DNA of 64,000 nt from the NCBI GenBank assembly GCA_011503125.2, contig WWBZ02000062.1, forward strand, positions 1,736,001-1,800,000, read 5' to 3'. Source of the DNA: Botryosphaeria dothidea. Lineage: Eukaryota; Ascomycota; Dothideomycetes; Botryosphaeriales; Botryosphaeriaceae. A program made the position numbers and the translations under genes. Positions 32,251 to 44,300 of the stretch are shown here, one piece after another. Every line of letters begins with the position of its first letter. The stretch's first letter is position 1. A model generated the notes under the pieces. That model searched no databases and had not been told where the DNA came from. It was given only the letters and a program-made list of their open reading frames with translations.

Positions 32251-32919
32251 TGTCTGAATTTATCGGGAACTTGTTAGATTTGAATTCCATGCGCACTACC
32301 AGAACTTGAGACTCCGAAGGGGAAACACCATTAATAGTGATCCTGCAGCACAAAATAGATAGTACGCCAGAGCCTTACCGATATAGAAGGGCGGAAAATT
32401 GGTGTATTAACTTACTTTACGGGCAACAGGAGCATTGGCACAAGGCTGACAACCCAGAGCAAAGCACAGCCACTGCACTACCAGAATACGGGTGCCTGCC
32501 CCACGTCTTAACGACTAAATAATTCATGACTGTCGTCTAAATGCCCTAAAGAAAAGACAGATTTTATTCCGAGGATCTAAATAAGACTACTGTAGCCCCG
32601 GCAGCTTATCCCCACATTCCAGTCCTCTTCTAGTAATCAAGATCTGCGCGCTACACGATGCCGAGCAGAAACACTGCGGGGTCCCCAGATTGGCAGGATG
32701 CGCACTACCCTTTTGGGGCCAACGATCGCCAAAACTACGGCTTTAGGGTTTGACAGCAAATGAATACTGCTAGATCGGGAATACATCATGACGAACGGGG
32801 CTGACTACGGGTCCAGCTGTTGACATTTTTGGCCGACCTGTTGGTTCAAATTCACCTCTCTCCCGCGTCCGTCTCCTTCTATTTCTTTGCGCAATCGACT
32901 ACAGTTCAACTTCGCCAAG
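32251..32919. other. Intergenic, no gene seen
   Basis: 669 bp. The last part (about 32850-32915) is C/T-rich and serves as leader of the following gene. Confidence 0.5.
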
Positions 32920-34055
32920 ATGCGTCTTTCAATTGCCACCTTTCTCTGCACCGCTGCCCTTGCGGCGCCCGCGCCAATCAATGAAATCAATGACCCTGAT
33001 CGCTTCACATATTACAACAGTCCCAAGCCCCTAGCAGGGCCCTGCGACCTCTGCACCGGCCCAGACGGAGCGATATGGGCGCAAAACATTCTCGCAGACG
33101 TCATTACGCGCGTGGACCCCGAAACTGGGGAGGTTGAAGAGTTTCCTATTCCATACGAAACTGCTACCGGTTTCAGCTTGATCCAAGACCTCGAGCCGCA
33201 GCGGCTGGCCCTGGCGTGCGCCATCCAACCTGGCGAAGATGGAATGATATACGCCGCCGCAGGCATACGCAGCCAGTTCCTGAGGATCGATCCGACCACC
33301 AAGGAAATCAAGGTCTACACGCCGCCGCCGCCGAACAACCCGCTGGGCAACGTGTTGAACTTCAACGATCTCTGGGCGGCCGACGATGGCGTAAGCACCA
33401 CTCCTGTCTCGGAAGCAAACAGACCATTCTGACTGATCCAACCTCGCAGATGTACTTCACGCTCACGACCGCCAACGTGCTCTTCCACTTCGACTACGCC
33501 ACCGAAGTCTTCACGCCCTACATCCCGCCGACGCCGCTCGCCGGCCCCATCGGCACCTTCCTCGCCTCCGACGGCAACATCTGGATCTGCGAGTTCCTGG
33601 CCAGCAAGATCGCCAAGTTCGACCGCACCACCAAGACCTTCACCGAGTACCCGCTACCTCTCCTCGGCGGCCTGGGGCCGGCCGTCATGCGCGCCGAGTC
33701 GCCCACGGGCACCATCTGGTTCACGTGCTTCCTGGGCAACAGCATGGGCAGCATCGACATCCACACGGGCGAGGTCAAGATCTACCCGGATCCGCTGCCG
33801 GCGGCGCTGCCGACCGAGGACACGGTCGACGCGGAGGGCAATGTGTGGTACTCGACGGCGACGCGCAGCACGATTAACAAGCTGGATGTCAAGACGGGCG
33901 AGATCACGCTGGTGAAGCAGCCGGTGCCGTTGGAAATCCTGCCGTTGCCGGTGTCGGTGCCGCCGCTCTTGAATATTGCGGTGCATTATGGCCCGGGCAA
34001 TGCGATTTGGTTCACGGAGGTGTTGAACAATCGGATTGGGAAGTACCAGCTGTAA
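32920..34055 (+). CDS. Secreted beta-propeller protein, virginiamycin B lyase/SMP-30-like
   Basis: Two exons, 32920-33390 and 33450-34055, with a 59-bp intron (GTAAGC...CGCAG), give 358 residues. A signal peptide (MRLSIATFLCTAALAAPAP) precedes repeated blades of the pattern G-x-I-W-x and R/K-x-D-x2-T-x-E (GPDGAIWAQN, ITRVDPETGEVEEF; SDGNIWICEF, IAKFDRTTKTFTEY; TGTIWFTCF, IDIHTGEVKIY; EGNVWYSTA, NKLDVKTGEI). This is the Vgb/streptogramin lyase-like propeller. The enzymatic role in fungi is not established; a lactonase or lyase is only possible. The stop codon lies within an AATAAA-like run (34053-34060) that may serve as poly(A) signal. Confidence 0.85.
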
Positions 34056-34971
34056 TAAAAAAAACGATTCTGTGGTGGCGTGGAAGTAAGATAGATGTTT
34101 TTTTTTTTTTGATCCGCAGGGTCTAAATAGCCCATCAAAATTGATTGAGCTTTCTATCGTTGACGCGGACTACGCTGCGCGTGTCAAATGCATTCAGGAG
34201 GCTTCGAGCCGCATCAATCCTCTCGGCCAGCCAATCTGTCACGTACAGGACGATGTGCTATTTGGCTGTGCATCATGACGTAGGTTCTCAGCCACGTTGG
34301 GCTCACCTGCCTATTTCAAGGCGCCTGGCGCTTGTCGATCGCGTGGTCGTGTCAGAAGTTTTTGACAGAGACACCATCCTGCTGCTAGCGTGCTTCCAGA
34401 ATTGCGGGGTGCGTGAACCCCGAGGCAAAGGGTCGGAGGTGTTCAGTGACATATCAATGTTTGCACTACTAGTGTAAGCCCTGGTATGTTTGTGAAGTTA
34501 ATAAGAAGGGTTCAGAAAATGTTTTTGGAAGGTATATCTTTCTGTATACCACTTCCGTCGTTTGGAAGGCATTTAACGGCCATCCGGACACTTCTATTAG
34601 TAAATAGTCTCCAAAATACAAGAAAACTAATGTCACCATCGACTTTCACAGTTCTGATCTCGCTCCACCGGCCATGCTTACCTCTTTGAATGCAACCTGA
34701 TGCGAGGACGGAAGCGTGCCGTGGATTATCGTCTCCCCGCAAACCTTCATGGTTCGATAATTCAACTGTACCTTTAACTGAGTTTGCTTCGTTTGCTCGA
34801 TGTCCAGAAAGCAGCAAGTTGCAGTGTGCCGAGCGCAAGGCTGACACCAGCGCGGGCCACAGCACACCCACCACACTATGGGGAATCCTGCTGCCTGCGC
34901 CACGTCTTGCTCAACACAATAAATCGATTCATGGCTGTTACTCACACACCCTGCAGATCAGAAAGCCGAAA
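34056..34971. other. Intergenic, no gene seen
   Basis: 916 bp with a T13 run at 34098-34110. Short ORFs on both strands overlap and show no domain. Confidence 0.5.
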
Positions 34972-35675
34972 ATGACCTCTTCTTCAGAGCAAATACCCCA
35001 CGGACCGACGCTCCGGATCTCTACATCTCTCAGCTCATCTGTCCTCTCGGTCTCTCAGACGTCCTACCCGACGATCACCCTCACCCTCACCCTCACCCTG
35101 ACCCTCCACAACACCACCCGCCCTCTCACCGCTTGCACTCGCGGCGGCACTCTAGACCCGGCCGGCTATTCAGAGCGCAAAAGCCCTTTCGCTCTCGTCA
35201 ACATCCGCACGCGCGAGCATGCCGACCGCTACTTGACCGTCGGCGCGCTGCAATCGCGGGACCGCGACATCACGCTCGATGCCAGGGGAGGCGATCTCGT
35301 CACTATCTACCCGGGGACTCCGGTAGCTCGGACCTTTGAGGTCAGCGGGTACGAGGACACTCAAACACGTCCGGTGGAGCCGGGCGAGAAGAACGTGGAC
35401 GGATGGTTAATTGCGGGGCCGGCATTGAGTGGGATGAGAGTGGAAGAAGGAACGAGCTCGAGCTACTGCAGGCTGAGAGTTATCCGGTTTTTCAGTGGTA
35501 CGAGTGGGGCGACATGGATGAAGCCCTGAAGAGGCATGTAGGGCCTGTGGGAAGGTTACTTGGCGTGCGGAAGTTTAAAACAGAGCGGAGGAATCTGGGC
35601 GCATGTGAATGGAAGGAGAAGGAGGACTTGGTTCGGGAAGAGGGAGAGCGGGGGCGGATAAGACTTGTGGAGTAG
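34972..35675 (+). pseudogene. Hypothetical protein, probably frameshifted near 35450
   Basis: From ATG 34972 (MTSSSEQIPHGPTLRIS) an open frame encodes beta-rich sequence (TLTLTLTLTL, then ERKSPFALVNIRTREHADRY, GDLVTIYPGTPVARTFEVSGYED, GWLIAGPALSGMRVEEGTS) and ends at 35529. Its quality falls off after about 35455, where a second frame begins to look coding (NELELLQAESYPVFQWYEWGDMDEALKRHVG...) and runs to 35675. The overlap has no splice signals, so one reading is that a 1-2 base indel near 35450 split one gene of about 230 residues. A sequencing error would look the same. I do not recognise the family. The CCCTCA repeat (35078-35101) sits in the coding part. Confidence 0.5.
35078..35101 (+). 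repeat. (CCCTCA)4-like microsatellite inside a coding region
   Basis: Tandem hexamers encode an alternating Thr-Leu run, so the repeat stays in frame. Such repeats vary in length between strains. Confidence 0.8.
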
Positions 35676-36247
35676 ATAGAGAGTTGTGTGAATGTTCAAG
35701 AATGGATTGGTCTGCAGAATAATGACCATGACGTGTATACATTCAACTCACTGAGAGAGACGAATGCTTAGCGATATAGAGACAGCGCTAGACGCGCTTC
35801 ATCAACAACAGGGATTTTCGAATACTTAATAAGGAATTTAGGCTACTCCAATGGAGCCAAGCCAGACCAAGATGGACTTTCGGATGGGATCGGATAGAAA
35901 AACTGACATACGTTCGGGATGTGGAACCTATCCACAAGCATAAAAGTGAGGCCGAGCAGCGGGAGCCCAAGGAATGCCAAAAGGTGAGGTCAAGTAAGCT
36001 TAACAGTAAGAGTTTATCATTGTGTATGCTTGATTAAAGCCTAACGGAGCTGTCTCCGTAGAAGAGTTCCGGCGATTTTGCATGACAGCACCCCCAGTAT
36101 TTGCTCAGATGATGCTCTGCAGGTGTTGATCATATCTTGAAATTTGAACCCGAGGAAAAAATTCGGGTTCTTCATAAATCTCGTCAAGTACATTCATTTG
36201 AACTTCGTATCGCTCAGCAACCGGTTTCTTCTCCATCTTCGCGAACC
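35676..36247. other. Intergenic, no gene seen
   Basis: 572 bp upstream of the MBOAT-like gene. The frame of that gene remains open to about 36137 but without an ATG. Confidence 0.5.
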
Positions 36248-37535
36248 ATGACACCTGGGCGTTCTCTCCTGGACAACGAGCCATTGGCTTTCGTCGCTGC
36301 TGAGGCCGCATTTCTAATCCTCTTCACAATTGTTCTTTTATTCGTCCCTCGCCAGGCCGTCTTCCTGCGGCTCACGAGTGTGTTCGCGCTAGCAGTTCCG
36401 ACTTTCATACTGCAGAGCACAGTCTTTCAGCTCTCTAACAATCCATACCGGCGTGTACTTGTCGTAGCTATTTCTCTTATTCGACTCTTGAGCGTTTCAG
36501 AATTCATTTGCATCTCAAGGGTGACCTTGAAGCCTGACAGAAGCAACCGTAGAACGGAAACGACCAAGACAAATATCACGCGGGCCGCGCAAGCAGTTGG
36601 ATTGGCCTGGAATTTTCGCCGCATCCGGACACCATGGCAGGCAAAGAACATCCCGACTGTGTCCTTCCATGGCCGTACTCGATTTCTGGTCACGCAGCTT
36701 ACTACAATATTCTTTGCTTATATCATTACAGACATGATGCTGTCTGCACCTCCTCCAGATCCAACATTTGTGAGCCCTGGCAAGGAAACGCTCGTCGATA
36801 CTGGTCGTTTGTCATTGGAAGACATCAAATTCCGCATCATCGGGACGTTAATCTTCTGGTTCATGATCTTTGTTCAGAACCTTATGATATATGATAGCAT
36901 CGCAACTCTCCCCTGGGTTCTCATCGGAGTGATTTCTCCAGAAGATTGCCCCCCATTGCACGGTTCAGTTCGCGAAGCGTACACTATACGAAGGTTCTGG
37001 GGGTAAGTGTGTCGACTCCTCTCAACAAAGTCTGTAGCGTAGGTGGTTGCAATCACGCTAACGGTCTGATGAATGCGACAACAGAAACTTCTGGCACCAA
37101 TGGCTACGATGTGGTCTCGTCGGACACGCGGACGTCATCGTCAACGCCTTACTTCCATTCCGGCAGAGCGCACTGTTCTCTCGATACACGCGCCTCCTCA
37201 TCGCTTTCTTGATATCTGGTCTGATTCACCACGTCGCCGATCTGGCTCTAGGGATTCCTGGAGCCGAAGCGGGATCGCTCGTGTCTTTCCCACTGCAGGC
37301 CTTGGGTATCATGGTTGAGGACGCAGTGCAGAACTTGGCGAGGTCCTGTCTGCCGAGTTCACTGCAGCACAGCAGAGTTTGGAGAGTTGTCGGGTATGTG
37401 TGGGTGGCCTCGTTCCTGGTGTGGTCAACGCCCCCCTATTTCTATCCGCGAATACGGCTCGCATCCGACCCCGATTCCGTGATACCCATTCGCTTGTTTC
37501 GCCCTTTGACCGAACAATTGAAGCATCTCTGGTAG
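36248..37535 (+). CDS. MBOAT-type acyltransferase (wax synthase/Tri7-like)
   Basis: Two exons, 36248-37002 and 37085-37535, with an 82-bp intron (GTAAGT...ACAACAG), give 401 residues. Several hydrophobic helices (AEAAFLILFTIVLLFV, TSVFALAVPTFIL, TTIFFAYIITDMML, IGTLIFWFMIFVQNLMI) mark a multi-pass membrane enzyme. The intron splits a motif that rejoins as RRFWGNFWHQW, the signature of wax-synthase-domain proteins. The conserved His lies in FLISGLIHHVAD (exon 2), as in the Tri7/wax synthase family (MBOAT_2). WNFRRIRTPW also fits this family. It should transfer an acyl group to an alcohol or terpenoid in the ER; the substrate is unknown. No toxin-cluster genes are adjacent. Confidence 0.88.
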
Positions 37536-37890
37536 GCACAATACGACATCTATTTCTATTCCCTATCTTTCATGGCGACGTCACTACGGCGGAAAGTATG
37601 GATAAAATGCCAGCGGATGCATGAGAGGAGGACTACTTATTGCCACATTTGGTTTCACGTTTCTAGTCGAATAACAGTGAGCGTCTTGCGCGTGGAAAGT
37701 TCGTAAAACTCAGAAATCGCGTGATAATACCCAGAAAAATGACCAACTCGTAAAAACTTATCTTCAGTGCCAAAATCCTGCAAAAGTATGTCCCAAATAG
37801 ACTCGTCTGCTTTGCTGTTTTGGGGATCTTTCGATAAGAATTTGCCACACCTGGCGAAAAGAAGCAGCCAATACCGTTGAGGGGTGCATG
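37536..37890. other. Gap between convergent genes
   Basis: 355 bp. May contain the last exon of the HET pseudogene; nothing else seen. Confidence 0.4.
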
Positions 37891-39869
37891 TTAACCTGTT
37901 GGGTGTGGGAAGTATGTGTTTTCGAAGTCTCTCTTTACGTCATAAGAAATAAAAAACTGGAGAGAATCATTCATCGCATATCGTGAATATTGTAAGAGGC
38001 AGCCACAGAGAGTGAGAGAGGCACTCTTCAGCCGAGAGAACGGCGCGAGAGGTAGCACGGGGACGATCTTGTGCGCGACTTTTGTGACCAATGGCTCGAA
38101 CCAGGTGTATTGGTCCGCCTTGAAAGAGATGGGACCATCGATGGACATCCACGACCAGGACGGCGCTCTCCACGTGGCTGGGCGTACGGTCTTACTTGGA
38201 TGGACCGTAGTCCAGGACATCTCGTACAGGATGTGTGCATCCCAGAGTCCAGCAATGTATTCATCCAGCAACCCTTTCTGGAAATACGTGACAATCCCTG
38301 AAAGTGCTGGTAACTTGTCGTCCGGATTCGTCAGGCTCCGGCTGGAGTAGTCCTGCACGATTTTCATCCACACGCGGTAGAGTTTTGGGGCCCGCTCCGT
38401 ATGAGCCGCATTCATGAAGAGCAGCAAGTTTGGGATGGAAGTGCTGAGGCGCGGCTGGATGATTTCCCCCGTCGCAGAAAGCCGTGTTGTTGTCAGACCT
38501 GCCGAGGCGCAGTAGCCATTCCAGTCCGTTGAGTTCTCTTGGCCGGTCGTGGAGTCATAGACACGTCCGCGGTCGTCGCACTGGCATTTCCATACGACGT
38601 GGTTCTGTCCGTAAACAAGCAGTCGCGGGGAAAGTATGACTTCCTGTAAGGTCCAGCCACGTTCGTGAAGACGTTCTCGTGCCATGTTGCGGGGTTCGAT
38701 TGGGTGCTCCTCTTTTCTCTCAAGGAGAAGCATGTGGCTAGTGTCTCCATTTTCGTATAGCACGGGCAGCGTAGCGCGTGGATACCAGAAATTGTCCGCC
38801 TTGAGAAACCCGTCATCCAAATCTTTTGCTCGTGCAGCCACGATTGTCGCGTATGCGTGTTGAAAGATGTGTTGCATTTGGGCCATTTCAACTTTTCCTT
38901 ATCCAGCTCGCAGTCTTGGATAATGCATAGGGCATCGACCCAAAGGTAAGACAGACCTAGCCAGCGTGCAGTCTTGATACCGTCTATGAGTGTCAAGGGA
39001 AGCTTGGTGATCGAGATTTCGTCCATGTGTCGACTGAGCGCTTGTTTTGTTGTGATGAATGGCTTTATTGAACCCCAACAGTAACTTAACGCAGCGTATT
39101 GTACTTGTTGCATTGGGGCTGGATGAATCAATCGGAGTTTCCTTGGAGCTTGAGATATATCGAGAAGGCGAGTGGGCATTTTCGGAAGTAGTTCGTAGCA
39201 ACCGCTTTTGTGTCTGCGAATGACCCCGAGCCTCTGTCTGTCATCGCAGCTCTTGACCCAGCCTTTGATCATGGAGAAGATTCCGGGTACCCCTCTATCC
39301 GAGCGAGCTCCGCGTACTGGAAGGGAGAATTGAAGTTGAGTGTCCCCCAAAGAGAAAATATGCGGGTGACGAATACTCTGAGCCTTTGCCAAAGGATCGC
39401 CCGAGATAGGTAAGTTAACAAGGACATGCATTTGATGTTTTCTAATGAAGAAGGTTTTACCAATTACTGTGCCAACATCGAAGCTCAATGTTTTGGAGAA
39501 CACTGTGTCCTGGCGGGAGACCTCCAAGATGGGCTGAACCAGTTTTGCATCATTCGCAAATTTGGACCGAAATTTGAATCGGCACTGTAGCTACTCTCTT
39601 CGTACGCCATTTTCTTGATGTTTCTCTTCGTTATGGAGATATCCTCTCTGCTGCTCAGCATTAAGAACGGCTCGAAGCATGAGCCGGCAGAAACTGCACT
39701 GCGCACGAGCTGATTCCAGGAGGGCGCTGCGTGATATGGTACATTCGACTTCGCCGTGGGTTAAACATAATAGGGCAAAGGGCGAACAACGACTTTCGCT
39801 GGAAGTAAGCAGCCTCGTGCAAATTTCGCAAGTGCTTTCAAGAGGTGAAGGTGCCACGCGCTTAGGCAT
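37891..39869 (-). pseudogene. HET-domain (heterokaryon incompatibility) gene with a stop and a frameshift
   Basis: The minus strand carries most of a fungal HET gene. The frame from ATG 39869 (MPKRVAPSPLESTCEICTRLL) runs to a TAG at 39591-39593 and then continues in the same frame (LQCRFKF...). The HET domain is clear: YAALSYCWG, LPLTLIDGIKTARWLGLSYLWVDALCIIQD. At 38893-38896, in an AAAA run, the frame shifts: the next block (EMAQMQHIFQHAYATIVAARAKDLDDGFL, then RGWTLQEVILSPRLLVYG) is in another frame and runs to a stop at 37891. No splice signals explain either break. So the gene seems dead, or the assembly has errors. Intact HET proteins trigger cell death on contact between unlike strains. 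The C-terminal end may be missing an exon. Confidence 0.8.
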
Positions 39870-42194
39870 GGTAGGCGGATTTGCATCAGGTGTAGAGATT
39901 GGGACTTCTGGTCAACTACATTACACCATCTAACGTCAATCTATAGCAGCCTATTTGGGGGCTAGAAATGAAGGGTCTGCTATTGATCAGAACGGCGTGA
40001 AAAAGCGGTGTAAGAGTCTTGATTAGCGCTCCCCCCAGAGCAACGGATTCATTTTTCAGCCTCGTTCAGCCCTTATGGGCTCGAGCTCTTGTTGCCTTCG
40101 CTATCGCTGGAAACATCCCGAACATCAAGCTATTGCCCCACATGGTGGCACTTCTGCTGCCTGAATTTCGTGACATTGGAGCTTCCGCTATGAGCTTCTC
40201 AGTCCTCTCTTCATGGCTTTCCCCATTTCCATTAACCACACATTAAGCTTCTGCTCTGGCAAAGCTGTTCTATGTAAGGTCGTTAGCAATTTGTTTTTCC
40301 TCCTTTGGCTATTCCGCCCTCCGTCCTTCCTCTCACAGGTTGCTTTTTCGAAGGGGCTCTCTCGCTTTACTCATCAGACTTTAACGAACTTTAATAAACA
40401 TCGATATGACTAATAATATCAAGTAGGGTAAGATGAGACAATAGAGCCATTCGAAAAGCAACATGTGAGTGGAAGAGCGGGGGGCGAAATATCAACGCCC
40501 GTATAATGTCAAAGCCGCCAACCACGTAACAACCCTAAATATAGCAGCTGCAGCAAATGATTTACACATCTCTCCATCTCGTGTCACTGATCACCTATTC
40601 GTGGGAACGGAATGGAAGGCCGCAGGTCCTACGTTCGACTCTCAAGCAGCAGAGCAACAAACCCGAGTCCGTACACCACCAAACCCACCCCGCTCGGGGA
40701 GATGCTGGTCGCACAACAAGGCAGCAATCCTCGATCCACACGGCCCCGGCCGTACAGGCGCGGAGCGGCTGTGGATCTACCGCGAATCCTGACGTTCGAG
40801 CATCATGCAAGGCAGCCAAAGCGGGAAAGCCGCCACCCTCCTTCCGGGCAATCGGGCAGCATAGATTGGCTCGCACGTTGTTCGTGCAGGACAGATGCGG
40901 GTGACACGGATGTGGCTGGAGACCCGTGACCGCTCCCTTGGGGGGGATTTACGGGCACATGCAGCACCGGCGTTCGAGGTTGGGTATGGGGGAATGCCGA
41001 ATGGGGTGGGTAGCGGCAAGACAGTGAGAATTTACTGGACTGGCTGGGATGCCCTTGACATTAGCTTGCTGTGTCGAGGGGGTCAGATGTGCGCTGACAA
41101 GAGACACGACATATATTGAGGCTTTTGCACTAAGCGCGGTAGGAGTGTGCTGCGGTCCTTCAAGCACGCAGACGTCTGAACTTGACCTGCACACGGTTCA
41201 GAATAGCCAGGCTGCTTCCATTTACAGATCTCTCTTGAGCCACATACGTGAACTGATGCAAGACGGCTTTTCACAGCGCTTGAAGAGAAACGAAAAGCAA
41301 TCAAGGAACCATTGTGTTGTTTCTGGCACCTTTGGCGGCATTTTTTGTTCTATTGAGGGTATTCCCGCAGCAAGCTGCGGGCATGACTTCCGAAAATTCA
41401 TTTAAAACAACTCTATTCTCGAAACATCCTCTGTCGTGGGTTCGACAACATTTTCTCCGGCATTGCTAAGATCGTTGAACTGATTGGAGGACCACGCCTC
41501 ACTTCTTCCAGGCCCCTGTACTCTGTACGAGCTACGCAATCCTTCCAACCCCGCTGTATGCACGTTATGTAAAACGCATAACTGTCAGATGCCGAGTCCT
41601 TGAAAGCACCAATGTGAGCGATGGACGATCTGCACCACGAGAAAGGAACGGATTGCATCGTGCAGGCGTTAATGTTGTGAATCAACGACTTGAGCAAGAC
41701 GTTCGAAGTTGCACTCTTTCTGGACAAAGGCATTCCTTGGCAGGATTGCTGGGAAGGACCAGGCGGAGCCAGGTGGGACAAGCCGTATAACAATAAGAAA
41801 AGTATTCGTGTGTAACCAGAAGTTTCTTACTTTGTTCGATGTTGTGGATGCGAGAATTTCGCCGAGTTTGCCAGTATGCATGCGACGCGGATGCGCTTTC
41901 ACGGCAGCGAGATGAAGTGGAGATCGTCACTTGATGAATGAAACGGAAATGAATTGAATAAGGGAAACTTATATGGCATGTGATTTGGATTCGCTCGTGC
42001 TGGCTGAGTATCAATAAAATCATAGACGCCGTAACCTCCATCTATACCCATGACAGAGAGGATTTACAAAATGCCTGAGAACCAAACGCCAGCCGGTGCA
42101 GGAAAGAACTCCGGGCTATGCAGGTGCACGCAATCTGTCGCTTCGTCCCGCATGCTGAATAGTACAAGGTAGAAGAAAAGATAATATCGCAAAT
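39870..42194. other. 2.3-kb stretch without a recognisable gene
   Basis: Many short ORFs, all below 130 codons, none with a domain. No repeat or RNA gene recognised by eye. Confidence 0.5.
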
Positions 42195-43604
42195 TTAGAC
42201 CTTCAACTCCTCCGCCCACTTCACCCACCTCTTCACGACCTCATCGACGGACATGACGCCGTCCTTGCTCGCCTCGACCTCGAACCATTCCTTGTGCTCG
42301 CGGCCGCACACGTCACACGTACGCAAGACGCGCTGCTCAGCGAGCTCAATGTGGATCAGGCGCTCGACCTTATGCACGTGCGGGACCTTCCGCACGCCCT
42401 TTGCGTCCGTGCCGTCGCCCTTGGGCGCGACGACGTTATCAGGGGACCCGTCGGATGACGAGCGCGGCGAGGGCACGTAGGGGTAGAAGCGCACGAGGCT
42501 GGGGGTCTTGCCGCACTGCTGCTCCCACTCGCGCATGCGGCGGTGCACGTTGTTGGCGCGGCCGATCTTCAGGAGGATGTGCGACTTGTTGTCCTTTTTG
42601 GCGCGGCCGCCCGCGCTGCGGCTACCGTTGGCGTTGACGCTGTACTGCCGCAGCATGTCGCTCGGGTTGCGACTGCCCGCGCCAGGCCGCGAGCCGGGCG
42701 AGAGCAGCGACGACGCGTCGCGGTCTGTGGGGCCGCCCGAGCGGCCGGTCTGCTCGGTCAACCAGAAGATGTAGATGAAGCCGGGCTCGTCCTTTGCTGA
42801 GATGGGCTTGGCGGCCTCGGCCATGAGGGCAGAGGCCGTCTGTGGAGAGACAGTTGAGGGAATGAAGGAGAGGAGACGCTCGGTAGGGTTGTTGCTGTTG
42901 GATGGGACGGGCGAGGGTTTGGCGGGCCTCGAAGGTTTGGGCGACGATACACCCTGAGGAGGCCGCGAGGTCTGGCTCATCTCTGGCGGTTTGCCATTGG
43001 CCTGCTCCTGCTGCTTCCTGCGGCGGACGATCTCGTACTCCTCATCGTCGCCGCCCAGGCACAGGCAGCACAGACTTGCCCAGAAACCAGGCTCACTCTT
43101 TTGCACGGGTAGCCTGTAGGTGCCTGGACGGTTGGGCCCGTTCATAGCGCTGGTTGGCACGGACATCAGCGGGCCGTTGACCTTGTTCCATGTCGGCGGC
43201 CGCTGAATCTTGCCATTGGCCTGGCCTGACGGGCGAGGCTTCTTGCCGGGCTTGGAGCCGTCATCGACGTCCAATATGCCCAATCTTCCAACCAGTGAGT
43301 CGACACTGTTCCGCTGCTGTAGGGGCACGATGTGTGTCTCCTCAATGTGGGCATCCTGGTTGGCAGGCGTGCCGCCAATCAGCTTCTCTGCCTGGTCCTT
43401 GTGTTGCCAGCAGAAGTAGGCGGCGGCACCCTCGTTCTCGTTGATAGAGGTGACAGCGAGCACGCCGCTCTTGGAGGGCTTAGCGGCGGCGATGTCGCGG
43501 CGGCAGGGCCGGCCGGCGGAGGTAACGCCTTTGCATGTTGTGGCGGGATTCTTCGAGTCGTTGCGGCCAAGAAAGCCGTTGGTCTTCGGGAAGTGCGGCG
43601 GCAT
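42195..43604 (-). CDS. T5orf172/Mug113-like (GIY-YIG superfamily) protein
   Basis: A single exon of 469 codons. The N terminus carries a Cys-rich segment (CKGVTSAGRPCRRDI, then YFCWQHKDQA) typical of fungal proteins of this family. The middle is Pro/Ser-rich with CCLCLGGDDEEYEIVRRRKQQ. The C-terminal T5orf172 (DUF1766) domain spans about residues 275-440: GFIYIFWLT, then LLKIGRANNVHRRMREWEQQCG, RFYPYV, VHKVERLIHIELAEQR and CDVCGREHKEWFEV. It is the domain of Schizosaccharomyces pombe Mug113, a meiotically induced protein, and is distantly related to GIY-YIG nucleases. An insert with Ser/Gly-rich sequence lies within the domain. Function is unproven. Divergent from SEC72. Confidence 0.88.
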   Translation of the reverse strand: MPPHFPKTNGFLGRNDSKNPATTCKGVTSAGRPCRRDIAAAKPSKSGVLAVTSINENEGAAAYFCWQHKDQAEKLIGGTPANQDAHIEETHIVPLQQRNSVDSLVGRLGILDVDDGSKPGKKPRPSGQANGKIQRPPTWNKVNGPLMSVPTSAMNGPNRPGTYRLPVQKSEPGFWASLCCLCLGGDDEEYEIVRRRKQQEQANGKPPEMSQTSRPPQGVSSPKPSRPAKPSPVPSNSNNPTERLLSFIPSTVSPQTASALMAEAAKPISAKDEPGFIYIFWLTEQTGRSGGPTDRDASSLLSPGSRPGAGSRNPSDMLRQYSVNANGSRSAGGRAKKDNKSHILLKIGRANNVHRRMREWEQQCGKTPSLVRFYPYVPSPRSSSDGSPDNVVAPKGDGTDAKGVRKVPHVHKVERLIHIELAEQRVLRTCDVCGREHKEWFEVEASKDGVMSVDEVVKRWVKWAEELKV

Positions 43605-44300
43605 CGGCGAGAGAAGGGGGCGGAGGCAAGCGAGTGAGAGTAAGAATGGGTCAAGACTCGCGGAGAGCGGAGTTAGCAGGCTTGGGGGGGGGGTTAGCTG
43701 AACGAAGGTGATAGCGACAGTGCTCGAGCTCGAGGGTGTATAGCTAGCGCTGTCAGGTTGTGAGGTGTACAGCGCTTAGAAAGGAGCCATTTCGTCACCG
43801 GGCACAGCGGTGAACGAGTTGGCATCTGGCCGGGCGGCTACCTAGCAGGGCACAGAGGCGCAGATGCGCGCTGGAGAGCAGTGCGGTGGCTGGGCTTGGG
43901 AGGTTGGTGGAGACTCGGAGGCGCGACTCCACAGCGAATCATTAGTCGCGGCCGCGCAGCAGCTCGGCTACAGCCACCAGCGCTCGCTCATGCGGCCAGG
44001 ACATCAGGCGCAATTCTCCTGTGACGCGGGCGGCCCGGAGCGTGGCGCATTGGATGTGGCTGAGCGCCAAGTCAGCGAACCCTTGCCTGCAGGCTGGCCG
44101 TGTCGTGTTGTCCTCTTTCAACACCATCATCGCCGCCCGCACACCACTTCACGCGCACGTCCCCTGCTCCGGCTCTGCCCAAGCAAACACATAACCAAGC
44201 TCGGCCGAGTCCAATTCGTCACAAGGCTCAACCGGTTTTTTGACGCCAATCCATACCGCCGCCGAAGCCGCAGCCCACGCAAAGCTTACGACGCATCGCC
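43605..44300. promoter_or_regulatory. Divergent promoter of the Mug113-like gene and SEC72
   Basis: 696 bp between the two start codons. It contains a G-run (43684-43692). No coding sequence recognised. Confidence 0.45.

Noticed and set aside
32840..32856. GGTTCAAATTC resembling a tRNA B box
   Set aside because: No matching acceptor stem or A box upstream; lies in the leader of the propeller gene.
34972..35675. Intron instead of frameshift to join the two frames
   Set aside because: The frames overlap by over 100 bases with no suitable donor and acceptor in the overlap.
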